Positions 49,311-60,856 are shown, counted from the stretch's first letter. The stretch is DNA of 64,000 bases from Timema cristinae (GCA_039000515.1 JBCFYV010002255.1:20053921-20117920), one strand, 5' to 3'. Program-made: numbers and translations. The notes: generated from the letters alone by a model not told the origin.

Positions 49311-49841
49311 CTGGAAAAAAAGAAAAAACAAACACATGAATCCAGAGTCATGGGAGCAGACGGTTATCTTCAAGAATTCTTAATGTTTTGAAATTTTCTT
49401 TTCGGAAAACGTTTGTTCAAGAAAAGAAGCATGTTGATTAAGTAATACTTTTTATATACACATCTCCTCTATAATTTTAACAGTAATCAAATATCGATAA
49501 TATTGATATTTTTCAAAAAGAAAACGGCCGGCTTCATAGCAAAAAATAAGAAAATGTAAAAATTAATAAACATCGATGCATTATCTTAGAAGAGGTGTTG
49601 AAAATATTAACAAAAACATTTCAATCTTTCTCAAGAAAACTGGTATTTCCAAACGTATAATTTTTCACCCAGACCTGTCCGGTAGCTAGTGCCATCTACG
49701 ATTTCCATGACCAATCCGTTCTTGTTGGCACGGAAGGATACTCTGGTCGGTTGTGAAGCCACGTCACGCCCCGCCTTTCACCCTCCTACTAACCATCCCA
49801 CAAAATAGGTTTTAGACTTGCAACCGACAGAGCCAAGTGCC

Positions 49842-50135
49842 TCAACAAAATTGCCTGCTTGGTTATTTCAAAGCTATTTTGAGAAAAAAAAAAAGTTGCA
49901 TTTTAAATTGACGCACTTAAGCACTCTAAACACGATCCCACTTAGACTCCAATGTATAAAATAGAAAGAAAGGGAAACTAGTAAGTAGTTCACCCTGTGA
50001 TGCCTCTTGTCTATATGCAGATAACACACCCCTCTTCCATTGACGAGTATAAACACTCGCTCTACTATTTACGTATGTACAGCATTGACTTGTGTTTCAA
50101 TATTACTTTTTTCTTATTTCATATTCTATGTCAAC
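49842..50135 (+). repeat. Dispersed repeat family F, copy 2 (partial)
   Basis: It matches the first half of the copies at 23317 and 63378: GCTTGGTTATTTCAAAGC, ATTGACGCACTTAAGCACTC, CACTTAGACTCCAATGTA, TAGTTCACCCT, TTGACGAGTATAAA. Similarity fades after ~50135. Confidence 0.7.
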
Positions 50136-51282
50136 GTATTTGCAATAAAGGGGGGTAGGATGAGAGAAGTAGAATTGAAAGGAAGTGCACCTTTTAGGGA
50201 GGAGGCGGGGTTGAATGGGAGAGGAAACTCTTAAGGAATTTTATAAAATATTTTTTTTAGCCCTACTAACTATTCCAGGGTTTTCCAGACAACATTTTCC
50301 AATTTTTACTGACTTAATTAGCCCTTTCCAGGTGTCCTTGTATAATAACAATTATTCCATTTACTATGCATAGCACACATTTAAAAAAATTCTTGCACCT
50401 ATTTAAAATCAATATTTTGATAAATTTTTTACTAAATATTTTAGGTATTATTAATTTTGTGGCACTGTGTAAACGTGGCATAAAAACAAATGTTATAGAA
50501 CCATCTGACGTTAGCAGAATGTAATTTCTAGGCTATGCATTTTTTTTTAATGTATGGAGAACGAAATATCTCCATTTTGTTAGAGTGTTTACTGCGAAAT
50601 TAATAGTTTTTAAAAGACAAATAATTACATTCCCAGATTTCCCTGCATTTTTAATTCAATTACCCGACTTTTACCTGTTATAGCCACCATGAACTCTTCT
50701 ATACACGGTCAAGATTTGAACCACGACCTCTCAACCAACAACAAACGAGACTATTGCCTTTGTCCGCGTATCCACCGACGCGGGTTTATGAGAAAAAAAT
50801 TAATCCAATGTGAATTGTAACTAACCAGCAAACATCGTTAAAAATGAGTACGAATCGGGGTAGAGGGTGTGAAGTGGGACGAGGGAGGGGCGAGTTTAAA
50901 AATAGATTGGGGTAGGGCCTATTTCAATTTATAACATTGTTATCCTAATGTATCCTACAAAGGGGTGGAGGTTCGTACGAGGGAATATTGACATGGATGT
51001 TGATTGTATCAGCATTTCCAGCATCAAATGACACAATTAGAGAGTGAAACTGTATATTGTTATGCCACCCATTGATTTTTCAGGGGACATCGCGTGATCG
51101 AGGAAAAATGTTTTACAAAACAACGCGAAATAAACAAAGTTTTACAATACACGCAAATAAAAAAAAAATAGTACATTTGTTTTTTTGTGATTGTATTAAA
51201 TTTGTTAACATATCACATAATATTTTATTTATTTGAAATATTTAACGTGAACTTTCTGAACGGACTGATTATATCAACACAC
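50136..51282. other. No gene recognised; possible tRNA-like head at 50703-50783
   Basis: On the minus strand TCGGTGGATACGCGG and GGTTCAAATCTTGACC could be A- and B-box remnants of another SINE head. No body was identified. The rest is AT-rich with short G-rich runs. Confidence 0.35.
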
Positions 51283-51508
51283 GAGAATTTCTATGAGCGA
51301 GAGCAAATGAGCCTATCAATTTTGCCAAGAAAAATATTTTCAAATACCTTCCACGGTTATTGGGACCAACTGCTTTACTTCCCCTCCGAAGAAAGTTGTG
51401 CTACGGATTTTTATAGCTAAAGACAAATCTGTCGACCCTAGCTGGGTTTAAACCCAAAACATCGAGTCCTGAGGCGAACACTTTAACCCAAATCCACCGA
51501 GGTTGACA
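51283..51508 (-). mobile_element. tRNA-like SINE family E, copy 2
   Basis: It is the inverted counterpart of 27706-27940. On the minus strand: TCAACCTCGGTGGATTTGGG, AAAGTGTTCGCC, GGGTTTAAACCC, AAAAATCCGTAGCACAAC, then the core AGTAAAGCAGTTGGTCCC. The 77-codon plus frame through it is incidental. Confidence 0.68.
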
Positions 51509-51773
51509 TCACATAATAGATTCATCTGAACGTGATCCGTAATCCTATGGTAGGTTATTTAAACAAATTAATTCTAAAAATAGTCTTACATTATAATTTG
51601 TTTTAAATCTTAAAGTAGTTTTTTTACTAGGCTATTTGGTTTATTCATGAAAATGGCCAGTAGATTAAAAAAGTCAGTGAAGGCATTTGTCTAACTATAG
51701 TAAGAAATATTTAAAAGGTAATTTTGAAATCAAAGCCAATGCTGTCCACCTCTACTTTTATTTTCTATATTGG

Positions 51774-52054
51774 TGACCTGGTGGTCTAGGGGTAAGGTGT
51801 CAGACTTCGGTGCTGGGGATCCGGGTTTCAATCCTCGGTCCCAGCACGGATTTATCTGATTACCAAACCTTCCTTCACCTCTGACATGACTTGTATTAAT
51901 CACAACTTGTGAATGTGGGGAATTCCAGGCCTCCACCGTGGTTCGGATCCCACGTTAAACTTTAGGTCCTCCATTTCATCTCACAATCACCTTACCATTA
52001 CACATTAGTGTAAGTGCGTATAACCCGAACGGGTAGTAAGAAGAGGTGCTAATA

Positions 52055-52085
<31 letters not shown>

Positions 52086-52087
52086 TA
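51774..52087 (+). mobile_element. SINE-A copy, long type, with near-perfect target duplication
   Basis: The head, B box (GGTTTCAATCC), long-type insert GTATTAATCACAACTT, shared tail CGTATAACCCGAACGGGTAG and a (TAA)n tail are all present. TCTATATTGG (51764-51773) and TCTACATTGG (52088-52097) flank it with one difference. Confidence 0.9.
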
Positions 52088-52123
52088 TCTACATTGGTGT
52101 CTAAGTGTGACAGTGCTTAGAGG

Positions 52124-52630
52124 CAGGGCCGTTTTAAGAAATGTGAGGCCCACCCCTCCCCCCTTTGCACGGTAGTTTTTCAATTTCAGTACTCGGTACT
52201 AATGCAACTTAATAATTTCTCATGTTTTATGAAATTTGATCAACCCATTAAATTACTGTACTTTATTAAATGCAAACAAATTAAGACAAAATTAAATTCC
52301 TCTTTGCATTATTGTACTGTTAGTTTACTGTGGGCTGAGAGCGGTAGCATAATGGTGATGTATTATAGTGTAATGTAGCTCATTATTCGAGTAACGTAAA
52401 TTTTAAATTACATAAAGTTAGGATTTTCAGGAATCTGGAATGAAATACTATCATTACGTGAATATTTATTGCTGTTAATTATCTGTACACTTACTATTTA
52501 GTGCGAAAGTTAGAATAACTGTGATTGACTTCCACGCCCTCCCCCTCCCAAGACCCATACTATTCGCGTTGAATGTTCAATAACGTATTTATTTAGTAAC
52601 ATGAAGCAAGGGGGGCCTGAATATTCCCTG
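52124..52630. mobile_element. Possible DNA transposon remnant with CAGGG ends
   Basis: The left end CAGGGCCGTTTTAAGAAATG followed by GAGGCCC resembles a widespread cut-and-paste terminus. The right side ends GGGGGGCCTGAATATTCCCTG. The match between ends is loose and no target duplication was found. Confidence 0.35.
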
Positions 52631-52941
52631 ATTCAAAGATTCAAATTTTTACAACTAAAATCCATATAGAGTTTGATAAATATGCTTAAGGAATATTAAA
52701 ATACTTAATTTGTTAGAAATAATTATTTTTGAAATGTACTAAAAATAAATATAGATAGCGACGTTAATACAACTAATGTTTGAATAGAATGCAGCGAAGA
52801 CATTTCTATTCTTAGAATATAATAAGATATAAGATTTTCCATGATCAACTAAAAAAATTCCCTAACATTTAGCCCGATTTTGACAGTTCTAAATTCTCTG
52901 TTTTTTCAAGGTTTTCCAAATTCCACTCCCCCCATTTTTTT

Positions 52942-53176
52942 TAACACCACGTCTTACTACCTTTTCAGGTTATACGCATATGCACTAATTACGCTAGTGA
53001 GTTAGTGGTGAGGACGGTTGAATTTAGAGGAAGGGTAGCCGTATTTGCGTGGCGGTAGAGTGGAAAATCATTAAGGGAAAATCCTTCTCATTACACCCAA
53101 ACGAGATTAGAACTCCGATCTTTCTGTCATCAGCAGTTGATTGCGATAGTGACGCTTTAGACCATGCCACCATCCA
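52942..53176 (-). mobile_element. SINE-B' copy
   Basis: It begins at the left with the inverted tail (ACACCACGTCTTACTACC) and ends with the head GGTGGCATGGTCTAAAGCGTC on the minus strand. Together with the next copy it forms a head-to-head pair ~300 bases apart. Confidence 0.8.
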
Positions 53177-53477
53177 AGCAGACTGTGACCATCCTATGTA
53201 GTATAGAAGGGCTGACAAGTAATGAAATTTGGGAAAAGTTTGCAAGAAGGTTCCTTAAAACAGGTCCTACGAAAAGGTAGATTTATTTGTAACTTTCCGG
53301 TGAAGTTCAAAGGAACTGGATCCATGCGTGACGAGATATAGCTCATCAACGATAGGAGAGGTGGTAAGTTACAGATAGCAGGTGGCTCTTTATTGCAAAT
53401 ATTAGCTGAAAGTAGCTAATGTCAATCTATTCATAAATATATATTGTTTTCTTAGTTATATTATATTATCACACTCT

Positions 53478-53723
53478 TCAGTGGTCACATGTTCTAAGCG
53501 CTACTCTTGCAGTAGACTAGACTAACAATGACGGGGAGATCAAGATTCGAAACTGGTGTCGGGTGTAATGAGGTTGAATTTTACAAAATAGTTTTCCAAT
53601 CTCCATCCACGCAAATCTGGGTACACTTACTATGAAATATAACTTTCCTCGACCCCAAAACAATTGCCGTAATAATTAGTATATAAGCGTATAAACCGAA
53701 CAGGTAGTAAGACGCGGTGCTAA
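53478..53723 (+). mobile_element. SINE-B' copy
   Basis: The head CAGTGGTCACATGTTCTAAGCG, a diverged B box (AGATTCGAAACTGG), body and the tail GCGTATAAACCGAACAGGTA followed by GACGCGGTGCTAA are recognisable. Confidence 0.8.
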
Positions 53724-53876
53724 ACTTTCCGCTACCTATCACTTAACAACACTCCCACCGTAGACGAGCCGTAAGTTCTGGAAGTCCAGGAAGATATCGA
53801 ACAGGCATTGAATGTACAAGTACGATAAATAATATCGATTTGGAATTCATTCGAATTATGCGTACAAATATGTTGT

Positions 53877-54169
53877 GTTATTATTATTAAAATATTATTA
53901 CTAGCACGCGTCTTACTACCTGTTCGGGTTATACCACTTACACTAATGTGTAATTGGTAGGGTTATTGTGAGATGAAATGGAGGACCTACAGTTTAACAT
54001 GGGATCCGAACCACGGTGACATTCCCCACATTCACAAGTTGTGATTAATACACGTCTTGTCAGAGGTGAAGGAAGGGTTTGATAATCAGATAAATCTGTG
54101 CTGGGACCGAGGATTGAACCCCGGACCCCAGCACAGAAGTTGACACTTATCCTAGACCACCAGGTCACC
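53877..54169 (-). mobile_element. SINE-A copy, long type, with 11-bp target duplication
   Basis: It is a complete minus-strand copy with the TTGTGATTAATACACGTC insert. A short internal deletion lies in the CCACGGTG…ACATTCC region. AAATATGTTGT flanks it at 53866-53876 and 54170-54180. Confidence 0.92.
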
Positions 54170-54239
54170 AAATATGTTGTTATTGAAACAATTGTAATTG
54201 AAGTCGCCTTATTTTGCCAAATATATATAGTTGACTGAG

Positions 54240-54690
54240 CGCTGCGAGGTTCTGTCTTAGTTTGACCATTTGGCATTTTGTTTTTCTGCTTGTCAGAATC
54301 TTTGCTATGTGATAACTACCAAATACGTTGACAAATTTTAATGAAATTTGGTGGGGACATTCTTTAAATCTAGTTCGAACAATGTATGTACAGGATTTCT
54401 CAATATGGTTATCCAATTAAATATGGTAGAAGCTTGAAAGGTTCTTCGTTTAATAACTTCTCTCAAGTGATTTAATTGAGTAACTAGACTTTTTTTTTCC
54501 AACTGACCGCCATTGCGATACATACGTCTCAAACCACTTGAACAACGGTTATTATCTGTGAATATAATGTACTATTGAATATGCAGTAAAATTAATTTGT
54601 TTTCTGTCTAACTTTATCACCAAAGGAAAATATCAATTTCAGATTCAAGGAGGAATCATAGAAAATATTTTGATTTGAAATCCAACGAGA
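54240..54690 (+). repeat. Dispersed repeat family G, copy 2
   Basis: It matches 18240-18960 in order (GTTTGACCATTTGGC, ACAAATTTTAATGAAATTTGG, TCTCAAGTGATTTAATTGAG, TTCTGTCTAACTTTATCACC) but carries the ATGAAATTTGG segment only once. Open frames of 64-78 codons on the minus strand across it are incidental. Confidence 0.65.
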
Positions 54691-55646
54691 AATTTTGAGA
54701 CTGTAATAACATTAAGAACACGATATCATTTTTAGCATGACGTAAGCCTAGTAAGCAATTTTTAATATGGATGGCGTGAGTTTTAATGTTCACCAAACTA
54801 CTGCATATTGACTTTTGGAACAGCTTATAATTACCGTGTGAAGTAAAGGTAAGCTTCACTCAATAAAGTTTGCCAACCTTTTAAAAGCTTAAGAGCTAGT
54901 GTGAAATGTGTTTGTAAGTCTTGACTTTTTTTTAAGCACAGTAATATTATACTTAAAATGTAAGGAAAAGTTTAGTACCTTTAGCCTTTATTTTAGTGAA
55001 AACCGCATTAAAAAAACAAGCTATTTTTTAAAATATAGCTCACTTGTGGGCAAAGTATTTTAATACCTATATTCCTATTGTATTTAAAACTTATGCAGAC
55101 ATTTTAAGATGTATTATTTAAAAATGAATTAAAAAAAGAGAATAGTCTCACGTTTTCAAAACATTTTGTGTGAAATGTTAAAATAAATGAGGATTAAGAT
55201 ATGCCGTTCTGGTGAGAAATACTTATGACTGAGGTTATGTCCTCTAAAGTGGGTGGCTCAATTAAGCATATAACTGTACTTCCACAATTAATTTGATTAA
55301 AAGATTAATTTAATCTGGGTCTAAAAAAAATGGCAACGCAGGTCATGAAAATGAACATTGTTTGAAATTAAGTTCTAATATTATCCCAAGCTTTACATAT
55401 TAAAGTACATAATCGGAACTAATTTTAGTCTTTATGAGAAAACTTTGATACTAATATAATTATTTTTATATTTAGCCGTTTTTTAGATCATAAGCTATGT
55501 CAAGATTTCACTAAATAAAAGATGAATTAAACGAGCTGAATATATTTTAAAAATTGAACGTTTTCGCTGACAAAGCCTCTAAATTTGTGTTTCGTTTGTG
55601 TTGATACGTGTTACTCTTCTTAATTATCTTTTCCCACTTTTTCCAG
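54691..55646. other. No gene recognised; upstream of a candidate exon
   Basis: AT-rich sequence that would be intronic if the exon at 55647 is real. A pyrimidine-rich stretch with TTTTTCCAG ends at 55646. Confidence 0.4.
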
Positions 55647-55842
55647 GTCCCAAACTTCAGCCGTCTTGTAAACGTCATGTCAGGACGGAACGGAAAGAGT
55701 TACATATATTCCACCCAAACCAAGCGTGTGGGAGTAGGAGATACTTCTTCTTCTTCTACTACTTCGATAATCGATACCATCCCACCATCTCGAGTGTGCC
55801 GCGGAACTCCGCAGACGGAAAGGAAGAGATGCTCTGAAGACC
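55647..55842 (+). CDS. Candidate internal exon of an unrecognised protein gene
   Basis: A strong acceptor (CCCACTTTTTCCAG) is followed by 196 bases of mixed composition and a donor-like GACC|GTACGTGG. In the frame starting at the exon border it reads VPNFSRLVNVMSGRNGKSYI, then a serine/threonine run encoded by TCT repeats, then IPPSRVCRGTPQTERKRCSE. Phase is 0 at the start and 1 at the end. It is basic and has two cysteines; I do not recognise the family. A second frame is open for part of the block and encodes FFFFYY across the same TTC repeats, so the frame is not proven. The donor lies nine bases before a 61-bp minisatellite. Confidence 0.38.
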
Positions 55843-55851
55843 GTACGTGGT

Positions 55852-56115
55852 TGCAAGGTGTTGGGATGTGTAAGAAAGGTAGTGTTCAGAGACACTCCGT
55901 GAACTAAGTGTATGCAAGGTTATGGGATGTGTAAGAAAGGTAGTGTTCAGAGACACTCCGTGAACTAAGTGTATGCAAGGTTATGGGATGTGTAAGAAAA
56001 GTAGTGTTCAGAGACACTCCGTGAACTAAGTGTATGCAAGGTTATGGGATGTGTAAGAAAAGTAGTGTTCAGAGACACTCCGTGAACTAAGTGTATGCAA
56101 GGTTATGGGAAGTGT
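55852..56115. repeat. 61-bp minisatellite, four full units and a partial
   Basis: Units start TGCAAGGTTATGGGATGTGT at 55852 (variant GGTGTTGGG), 55913, 55974 and 56035, with a broken fifth at 56096. They differ at only a few positions, so the array is recent or homogenised. Each unit contains GTGTTCAGAGACAC, able to form a small hairpin. 61 is not a multiple of three, so no frame continues through it. Confidence 0.95.
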
Positions 56116-57508
56116 GTGTCGAACCATGCAATGCAAAAAAGTAGTTTTATTTTTTGTAACCTTCATTATAAAACTAGTGGAATTGCGAGCAGCGAAGCCA
56201 TTCTACTACAGTCCAAAACTGATAATTAAAATTTAAAAATACTTATTTTTAAAATGAAACTATTTTCCTTATCATAGTTTCGCTGTTGTTAAGTGAGAGG
56301 AAAAAAAGGCTTGAATAAGTTTTTTGGTTCAAGCGTAATCTACTATCCAATACCCCGGTTAATTGGATGTGAGAAGAGAACTTAAAGTAGAAAAAAATAA
56401 ATTTTGTAATATGATACTCCATTAAACCTGAAAGGACACTTTTACAATATTATTTCCAGAGGCCAATGATAATGTAAATACACCAAAACTATTAGCGTTG
56501 ACAACGTATAATTCATTCACGACCTTAGTTTACTTGGAAGAAAGCTCAAAAAGTTACTAGAAATAGTCCCAAATATATCCCTACGCCAACAGCTGAAATC
56601 TGTCACTTTGGATAACTGTAATGAAAGCCGATGGTAATATATGAGTGTGATAGTTAACCACAGTAATTTAGGGCAATACTATTTAAATATTTATTTAATG
56701 TCGGACACAAAGCTTATTTATCGTTTTATTCCACTAAAAAATATATTATTCACAGCACTTCCACAAATGGCGGCAGAAAAATTTAAACCATGTGGTTGAA
56801 CGTGAGTGATGGAAACAAGTTTTTCACAATGATGAACCCACACAGTGAATAAAAATAATTTATTCAATTAAATATTTCGAAATTCGATAAAATAATTTAT
56901 TACATATATATAAAAAAAGTATTTTATCTTTTACAAGTAAATACGATCCTTGTATTAAAAGGTATCAATGTATGCACTATATTACACACTATGGATAACA
57001 TTCCAAAACGAAGAATAAGGACTTTTAATTATGTTTAAAATATTGCTTCGAGTTGGATAATTTTTTTTATTAAAAGTGATAAAATAGTATGAGATAAAAC
57101 TTAAGTTTACGTTATTTTAAATGTGAAATATAACAGGCAATTAAAAAACTTAACATCTATAATAAACCAGTGATCTTTTACAAGTGTTTGAAACCCCAAA
57201 CCTAAACATATGATTTTTGAAACTTCATCCAGGTATAAACCTATTATGAATAGACTCTACAACAGCACTGGAGATAGGAGATAAGACTAGGTAAAAAGAC
57301 TGATAATTGTATTCAACATTATATTTTCTACTTACATTCACCTTATATAAATAATTTAGTCAATGATTAGAACAAAATATTTATTTTAATTTGGGCTATT
57401 TAAGGCAGTTTTTTAAACTGGTTGATTATGGCACATGACGTACAAATTAATTAACTTAATTCTTTAACAGACGGGAAAACCGTAATTTCATTAGTTATAA
57501 TTTTTTGA
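56116..57508. other. No gene recognised
   Basis: AT-rich sequence with no recognisable frames or repeats. Confidence 0.4.
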
Positions 57509-57578
57509 TCATGCCGGGAATCGAGACCTGGACTCAAACTTTGGTGTTAGAGGCGCTACCGACTTAGCTATGGTTTCA
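57509..57578 (-). mobile_element. tRNA-like SINE head, family H, copy 1
   Basis: On the minus strand CATAGCTAAGTCGGTAGCGC (A-box-like) and TCTCGATTCCCGGCATGATC (B-box-like) lie ~30 bases apart. The CCCGGCATGA.C segment and the following ~70 bases resemble 62690-62826. Confidence 0.5.
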
Positions 57579-58194
57579 GACTTGCTATCTATAGTGTATC
57601 TACGATAGCAGAGGTGGTGACAGCTAGGTAAAGTTACCATACATTAATTCAATCACCAAACCATATGATCTGCAAGACCTTATGTTGAGTTTTGGCAGTA
57701 AAAAATTTCACAACAAACCATTTGTTTGGAAGTTTTTCTCTTTTAATCGTTTTTACATTATTGAAACACAAACCTAACTATATTTTTTTGTGGAAGTGGC
57801 GTCTGTGGATCACTTAAGATGGGGATGTAGAGAACGCCAAACAAGATCAGTGTTTTTGCAGTTTTACAGGGAAAAACTTTGTTTAGTCAAAATAGAGTTT
57901 AATTTTGTTTTTATAGGATATAAACAGTTGTTGAATATCTGTCATGAGCGTAGCGGAATAGTCTAAAAACATTTTTAAATGAAAAGAAAGAGTTGTCATT
58001 AAATTCCAGGACATCCTTTATAGGTATTAAACAACTGTTGAGGTCACCACGTGAAGAAAATTAAGCTCTAAACTTATGTTAAAAATAAACCCAGCAAAAC
58101 TACTTTAATTTTCTCGCTTTCCCTGAATTCCCACTTTAAAAAGGTTTTTCAAAAGAGAACATCTAAAATGTTGCATTTTCTTCTAAAGTTCATA
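57579..58194. other. No gene recognised
   Basis: AT-rich sequence, nothing recognised. Confidence 0.4.
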
Positions 58195-58288
58195 AACGTG
58201 GAGGGAGAATGGTAGGACCATTTAGGAGGAAAAAAACCCTCAGCACACTTGAATGGGATTCGAACACGCGTGTACACCGATGCGGGTA
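58195..58288 (-). mobile_element. SINE-B fragment
   Basis: GTGGAGGGAGAATGGTAGGACC and GGGATTCGAACACGCGTG on the plus strand correspond to the central body and B box of a minus-strand SINE-B. Both ends are missing. Confidence 0.5.
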
Positions 58289-58467
58289 AACATTTGATTT
58301 AAAAAAACTTTTTTTTTTCCAAAGGGGTAAGGTCATTCGACAATAATTGTTATTGAAAAGTTTAAGAAGTGTATAATTATAAACAAGAGTTATAAGCTAT
58401 AAATAGTGATTCAATGATTTCAGCTCGTTACGGTTCACAAGTTATAAGGAGTCAAACTTAATATTTT

Positions 58468-58690
58468 ATTAATCAAATAGCCAAAGCTATTATTTATGCT
58501 TTTGGTGAGGCTTACTCCAACTTGATAGCATATTCTGAAAATCGAAAAATGACACCTGGACACGAGAATCAAACCCGGAACCTTTGCATTAGTACGTCAA
58601 TGCTCTAACCAATGAGCTATCCAGGAATCGTCCAGTGCCCAAGGCAAGTCTTCACTCATATTTTAAGGCAGAGTCTATAATGGACGGTCA
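58468..58690 (-). mobile_element. Family D tRNA-containing unit, single copy
   Basis: It aligns, inverted, with 46305-46522. On the minus strand: TAGACTCTGCCTTAAAATAT, GACGATTCCTGGATAGCTCA, GGTTAGAGCATTGACGTACT, GGGTTTGATTCTCGTGTCC, then CATTTTTCGATTTTCAGAAT and ATAATAGC.TTGGCTATTTG. Here it is not paired with an inverted partner. Confidence 0.7.
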
Positions 58691-58794
58691 TTTACTATTT
58701 TATGCTTATTGCGTACCATTGTTAAGGTTAAGTAATTAATGTATGGGACTGAAATTTAGTATAACTAGACATGGATATGAGGTGTACAAAGTGA

Positions 58795-58799
58795 ATATA

Positions 58800-58894
<95 letters not shown>

Positions 58895-58908
58895 ATATAT
58901 ATAATATG
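58795..58908. repeat. (AT)n microsatellite
   Basis: About 110 bases of AT repeats, interrupted a few times by an extra T. Confidence 0.95.
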
Positions 58909-59105
58909 TTAAAGAAAAATAATTTTCAATGTATAAGTAGTTTAACAGTGGTAAAATGACATTATTTTTAATGATATATAAATAATTTTCTTTTTATAGC
59001 CCAGTAACTTGATTTAATTTAATTTTATAATACACAAATTCCGTTATTTAGAGTTTTTTTTAGCCTTACTCCTATTCGCACTGATTTTATTAATGTGTCC
59101 GAATT

Positions 59106-59684
59106 CAGTGGTTCTTAACCTTTTATTACTCGTGGGACCTTAAATATCCTAAAGTATTTTCGCGGCCCTCTAATTCTTACTAACATATTATTCATTAATA
59201 TTTATTCTAAAATAGTGTCTTTATTTACTAATTATAATCACCAACAATTTTTTTTAAATTATCTAAATACATTTAATGGAACCTCTGTTGTTGAACAATG
59301 TCCACTAATTTGTCTATCCTTGTTTCGATTGTATTGCCTAATGCTATTCCCATGCATGATTCGATACGGAATAAATTTCGCGGCTTCGTTTTAATATTTA
59401 TTATTGTGAAAAAACTTTTTCACATAAATAAGAAGAAACATAAGGCAGCAAATTTTGAATGGCGATGGTAAACATATGGAAATTATTTGTGCTATCCGTG
59501 ATTTCTATTATCCGTGCTTTCCCTCCCTCCATTACCCCGAAAAATCGAGAGTATATTGTACTTACATGCTTACAATAATCGAATTATTTCTTCCAAAACG
59601 TAAAATTTAAGATAATTGACTTAGTAATAACCAAAAAATATTTTATATTATTTTTTGAGGCTCCCCCCTGGTCAAGAATCGCTG
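59106..59684. mobile_element. hAT-like element remnant
   Basis: The left end CAGTGGTTCTTAACCTTTTA and the right end, reverse complement CAGCGATTCTTGACCAGGGG, match the CAGTGGTTCTCAACC class of hAT termini. No 8-bp duplication is visible and no transposase domain was recognised. Confidence 0.55.
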
Positions 59685-59825
59685 GTATATAGCCTTAGCC
59701 CACCCCACCCATATTATAGAATATAGACTCAACAAACCTTAGTAGTTTTATTGTCAAATGAGCTTAGTAAATTTAGAACGACAACGTTTTATGGGAGTTT
59801 TTTTTTAAATAACAACTTCTAATAA

Positions 59826-60088
59826 ACCGCCTCCCTCGGTGGCGTAGTTATCTAACGCGCTAGTCGTGTTGAGCTCGACTGCCGAGGACGGGAGATCTAG
59901 GTTCAAATCTCGGTCGGGTGAACTCGGGGTGGTTTTTCATAAATGGTTTTCCACTCTCCTTCCCCGAAAATGCGGGTTCACATCCTCTAAATTCAACCTT
60001 TCCAATCTAATACATTATCGTAATTAGTACTTAAGCGTATAGCCCGGACAGGTAATAATACGCGGTGCTAAATAAAAAATAAATAAAA
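59826..60088 (+). mobile_element. SINE-B copy with 12-bp target duplication
   Basis: It starts at about CCGCCTCCCTCGGTGGCGTA, with A box GGCGTAGTTATCTAACGC and B box GGTTCAAATC. The body GGTTTTCCACTCTCCTTCCC and the tail GCGTATAGCCCGGACAGGTA lead into ACGCGGTGCTAA and AAATA repeats. AACTTCTAATAA flanks it at 59814-59825 and 60089-60100. Confidence 0.9.
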
Positions 60089-60100
60089 AACTTCTAATAA

Positions 60101-60856
60101 GAACGAGATTGCAGTTTTTTTTACGATTCAACTTGTGGTCAGTTATCTCTAGTCCTTGTGCACCAAAGGTCTCACGAAACAAACGGTCAGAGAGTGACAG
60201 GGTTTTGAGAAGAGAAAGGGGGGTGTATGGTGGCGGGTGGTTGGCGGCGGGAGTTAAAGGTCAAGCTGGTGGGTGGTTGGCGCGTGAGAGTCGGGTTGGG
60301 TGGACGGAGAGTAGGAGGGGGTGGGGGTGTCTGTGGATCTGTTTCTTTGGAGGAGGAATTCTTGATGTACTGCTTTCGTAAGCAGTTCTTCCACCTCACC
60401 ACCCTTTTACCACCACCATCAGTTTGTCTTACAAGAGACGTCCCACCACGACACAGAATTCTCCCCCCCCCCCCCCGCCCCCCCTTTCCTAACCATTATA
60501 TGTCGGTTACACTGTATACATGAGGAACATACAGTTTGATTTTAATTGAAAACCCGTTTGTTATTATTTGTAAACTTGAAATTCATGTTGCCATAATAAC
60601 GGGAGGGGGCGGGGGGATCACATTATTTTTTAAAATTTTAACCCATTTAATTAACAATGTAGAAAATAAATAATACAATAAACCATAAAAAAAAGTAGGT
60701 TGGGATCTTATGATAACATTTTAGATGAACTTTAAAAATTAATATATCAAATAAGATATATTTATAGAGTGATTAGATTTTAAAGACTTCTAATTAATGT
60801 TGGTGGTAGAAAGTGGGCTTCCTATAAAAGTATCAGGGTTTAGCAGTAACTATTTC
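60101..60856. other. No confirmed gene; G-rich then C-rich block
   Basis: 60200-60345 is strongly G-rich on the plus strand, with GGGTGGTTGGCG repeated at 60236 and 60271 and many G runs. A poly(C) tract follows at ~60463-60482. Reading frames of 71-98 codons here have low-complexity products and are probably fortuitous. It might be a regulatory or quadruplex-forming stretch. Confidence 0.45.

Noticed and set aside
55759..55956. Minus-strand frames across the minisatellite encoding repeated MSLNTTFLTHP
   Set aside because: They arise from the 61-bp repeats and shift frame at each unit.
60109..60523. Overlapping 71-98 codon frames on both strands
   Set aside because: Low-complexity Gly/Arg/Val or Pro/Thr products of a G-rich block, without splice or start context.
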